Shown: positions 60,474 through 60,821 of the stretch, in pieces
How positions within the stretch are numbered: the stretch's first letter is position 1
Layout: each line of letters opens with the position of its first letter
Translations under genes and position numbers: made by a program
Notes under the pieces: model-generated
The model's database searches: none
Told to the model about the DNA's origin: nothing
The model's input: only the letters and a program-made list of their open reading frames with translations
Assembly (NCBI RefSeq): GCF_013385175.1
Contig: NZ_JABZEO010000018.1
Coordinates: 1 to 60,821, forward strand
Origin: Allochromatium humboldtianum
GTDB taxonomy: Bacteria > Pseudomonadota > Gammaproteobacteria > Chromatiales > Chromatiaceae
DNA: 60,821 nt
Direction of reading: 5' to 3'

Positions 60474-60821
60474 CTACATCACCGCTTTCGCGGTGATTTC
60501 GCGTACCCGCTTCGGGGCCGGGTCATGCGGCCCGCCCAGTGGAGCCTCAAGAACCACTGGGCAGCACAGCCCATACCAGTCGCGGACGTTTTGCGCCGCG
60601 TTGGCATCGGCGTGCGCCTGGTGTCCGCAGCGCGTGCAGACATAGGCGTGTTTGCGCCGCTCATTGAGGGCGCCGCAGTGATGACAGGTCTTGGAGGTGT
60701 AGTGCGGACGCACGGCGTCCACCGCCACACCGGCCTGCATCGCTTTGTAGCGGATGAAGGTTTCCAACTGATAGAACGGCCAGTAGTCGCGGTTGTGTCC
60801 GGCATCGCGCTTGGCTGTTTT
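60474..60821 (-). CDS. tnpB: TnpB, C-terminal part (runs off the window)
   Basis: 116 codons are visible on the minus strand, open to the window edge. YQLETFIRYKAMQAGVAVDAVRPHYTSKTCHHCGALNERRKHAYVCTRCGHQAHADANAAQNV has the four-Cys zinc finger and the last RuvC Asp (ADANAAQN). It ends PAPKRVREITAKAVM. It shares only the fold with the TnpB at 32914. Confidence 0.88.
   Translation of the reverse strand, partial: KTAKRDAGHNRDYWPFYQLETFIRYKAMQAGVAVDAVRPHYTSKTCHHCGALNERRKHAYVCTRCGHQAHADANAAQNVRDWYGLCCPVVLEAPLGGPHDPAPKRVREITAKAVM

Overview
The window looks like accessory DNA of a large plasmid (or integrative element) from a gammaproteobacterium or close relative. Evidence: a lone beta clamp gene, kfrA, an ArdB/KlcA antirestriction gene with an IncP-like operator, a ProQ/FinO-family gene, several toxin-antitoxin modules and many mobile elements, with no ribosomal or core metabolic operons. 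The IscB and TnpB families here resemble those of purple sulfur and other environmental proteobacteria, but the host cannot be fixed from the sequence. The class 1 integron and mer operon point to a metal- or sewage-exposed lineage.

1-11.4 kb: small plasmid genes, dnaN and a metallophosphoesterase, cut by three ~1.7-kb IscB/omega-RNA elements. All three have the same ends and sit directly 5' of TGATGA. 11.4-30.2 kb: an 18.8-kb Tn3-family transposon with 38-bp inverted repeats and a 5-bp AAGGA duplication splits a small gene. Inside its res region lies a 13.2-kb Tn402-family hybrid with a TCCAG duplication, carrying intI1-aadA1-blaOXA-2-qacEdelta1-sul1, merRTPFADE and tniABQR. The outer transposon also carries a MarR regulator and two membrane proteins. 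30.3-34.1 kb: a truncated ISL3 transposase, small genes, and a TnpB element whose ends match the IscB elements.

34.3-46.5 kb: a plasmid maintenance and defence zone. It holds ardB behind a KorC-like operator, a small-gene operon, Phd/PIN, PIN/HTH, AbrB-like/RelE-like, AbiEi/AbiEii and HigBA-like modules, and an AAA ATPase. Three broken copies of kfrA ends and one intact kfrA are interleaved with these modules. 46.5-51.2 kb: an SprT-like protease, an orphan recC and a zinc-ribbon protein.

51.2-58.1 kb: two CRISPR arrays with type I-F-like 28/32 geometry and similar leaders, pointing away from each other. They flank a block with an ORF6N protein, a TGT/DpdA-like protein and a tyrosine recombinase. 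No cas gene is visible. Spacer 1 closely resembles part of this window's own kfrA, which suggests plasmid-versus-plasmid targeting. 58.1-60.8 kb: small genes, a ProQ/FinO-family protein, and a 5'-3' exonuclease gene truncated by a second TnpB element that runs off the window.
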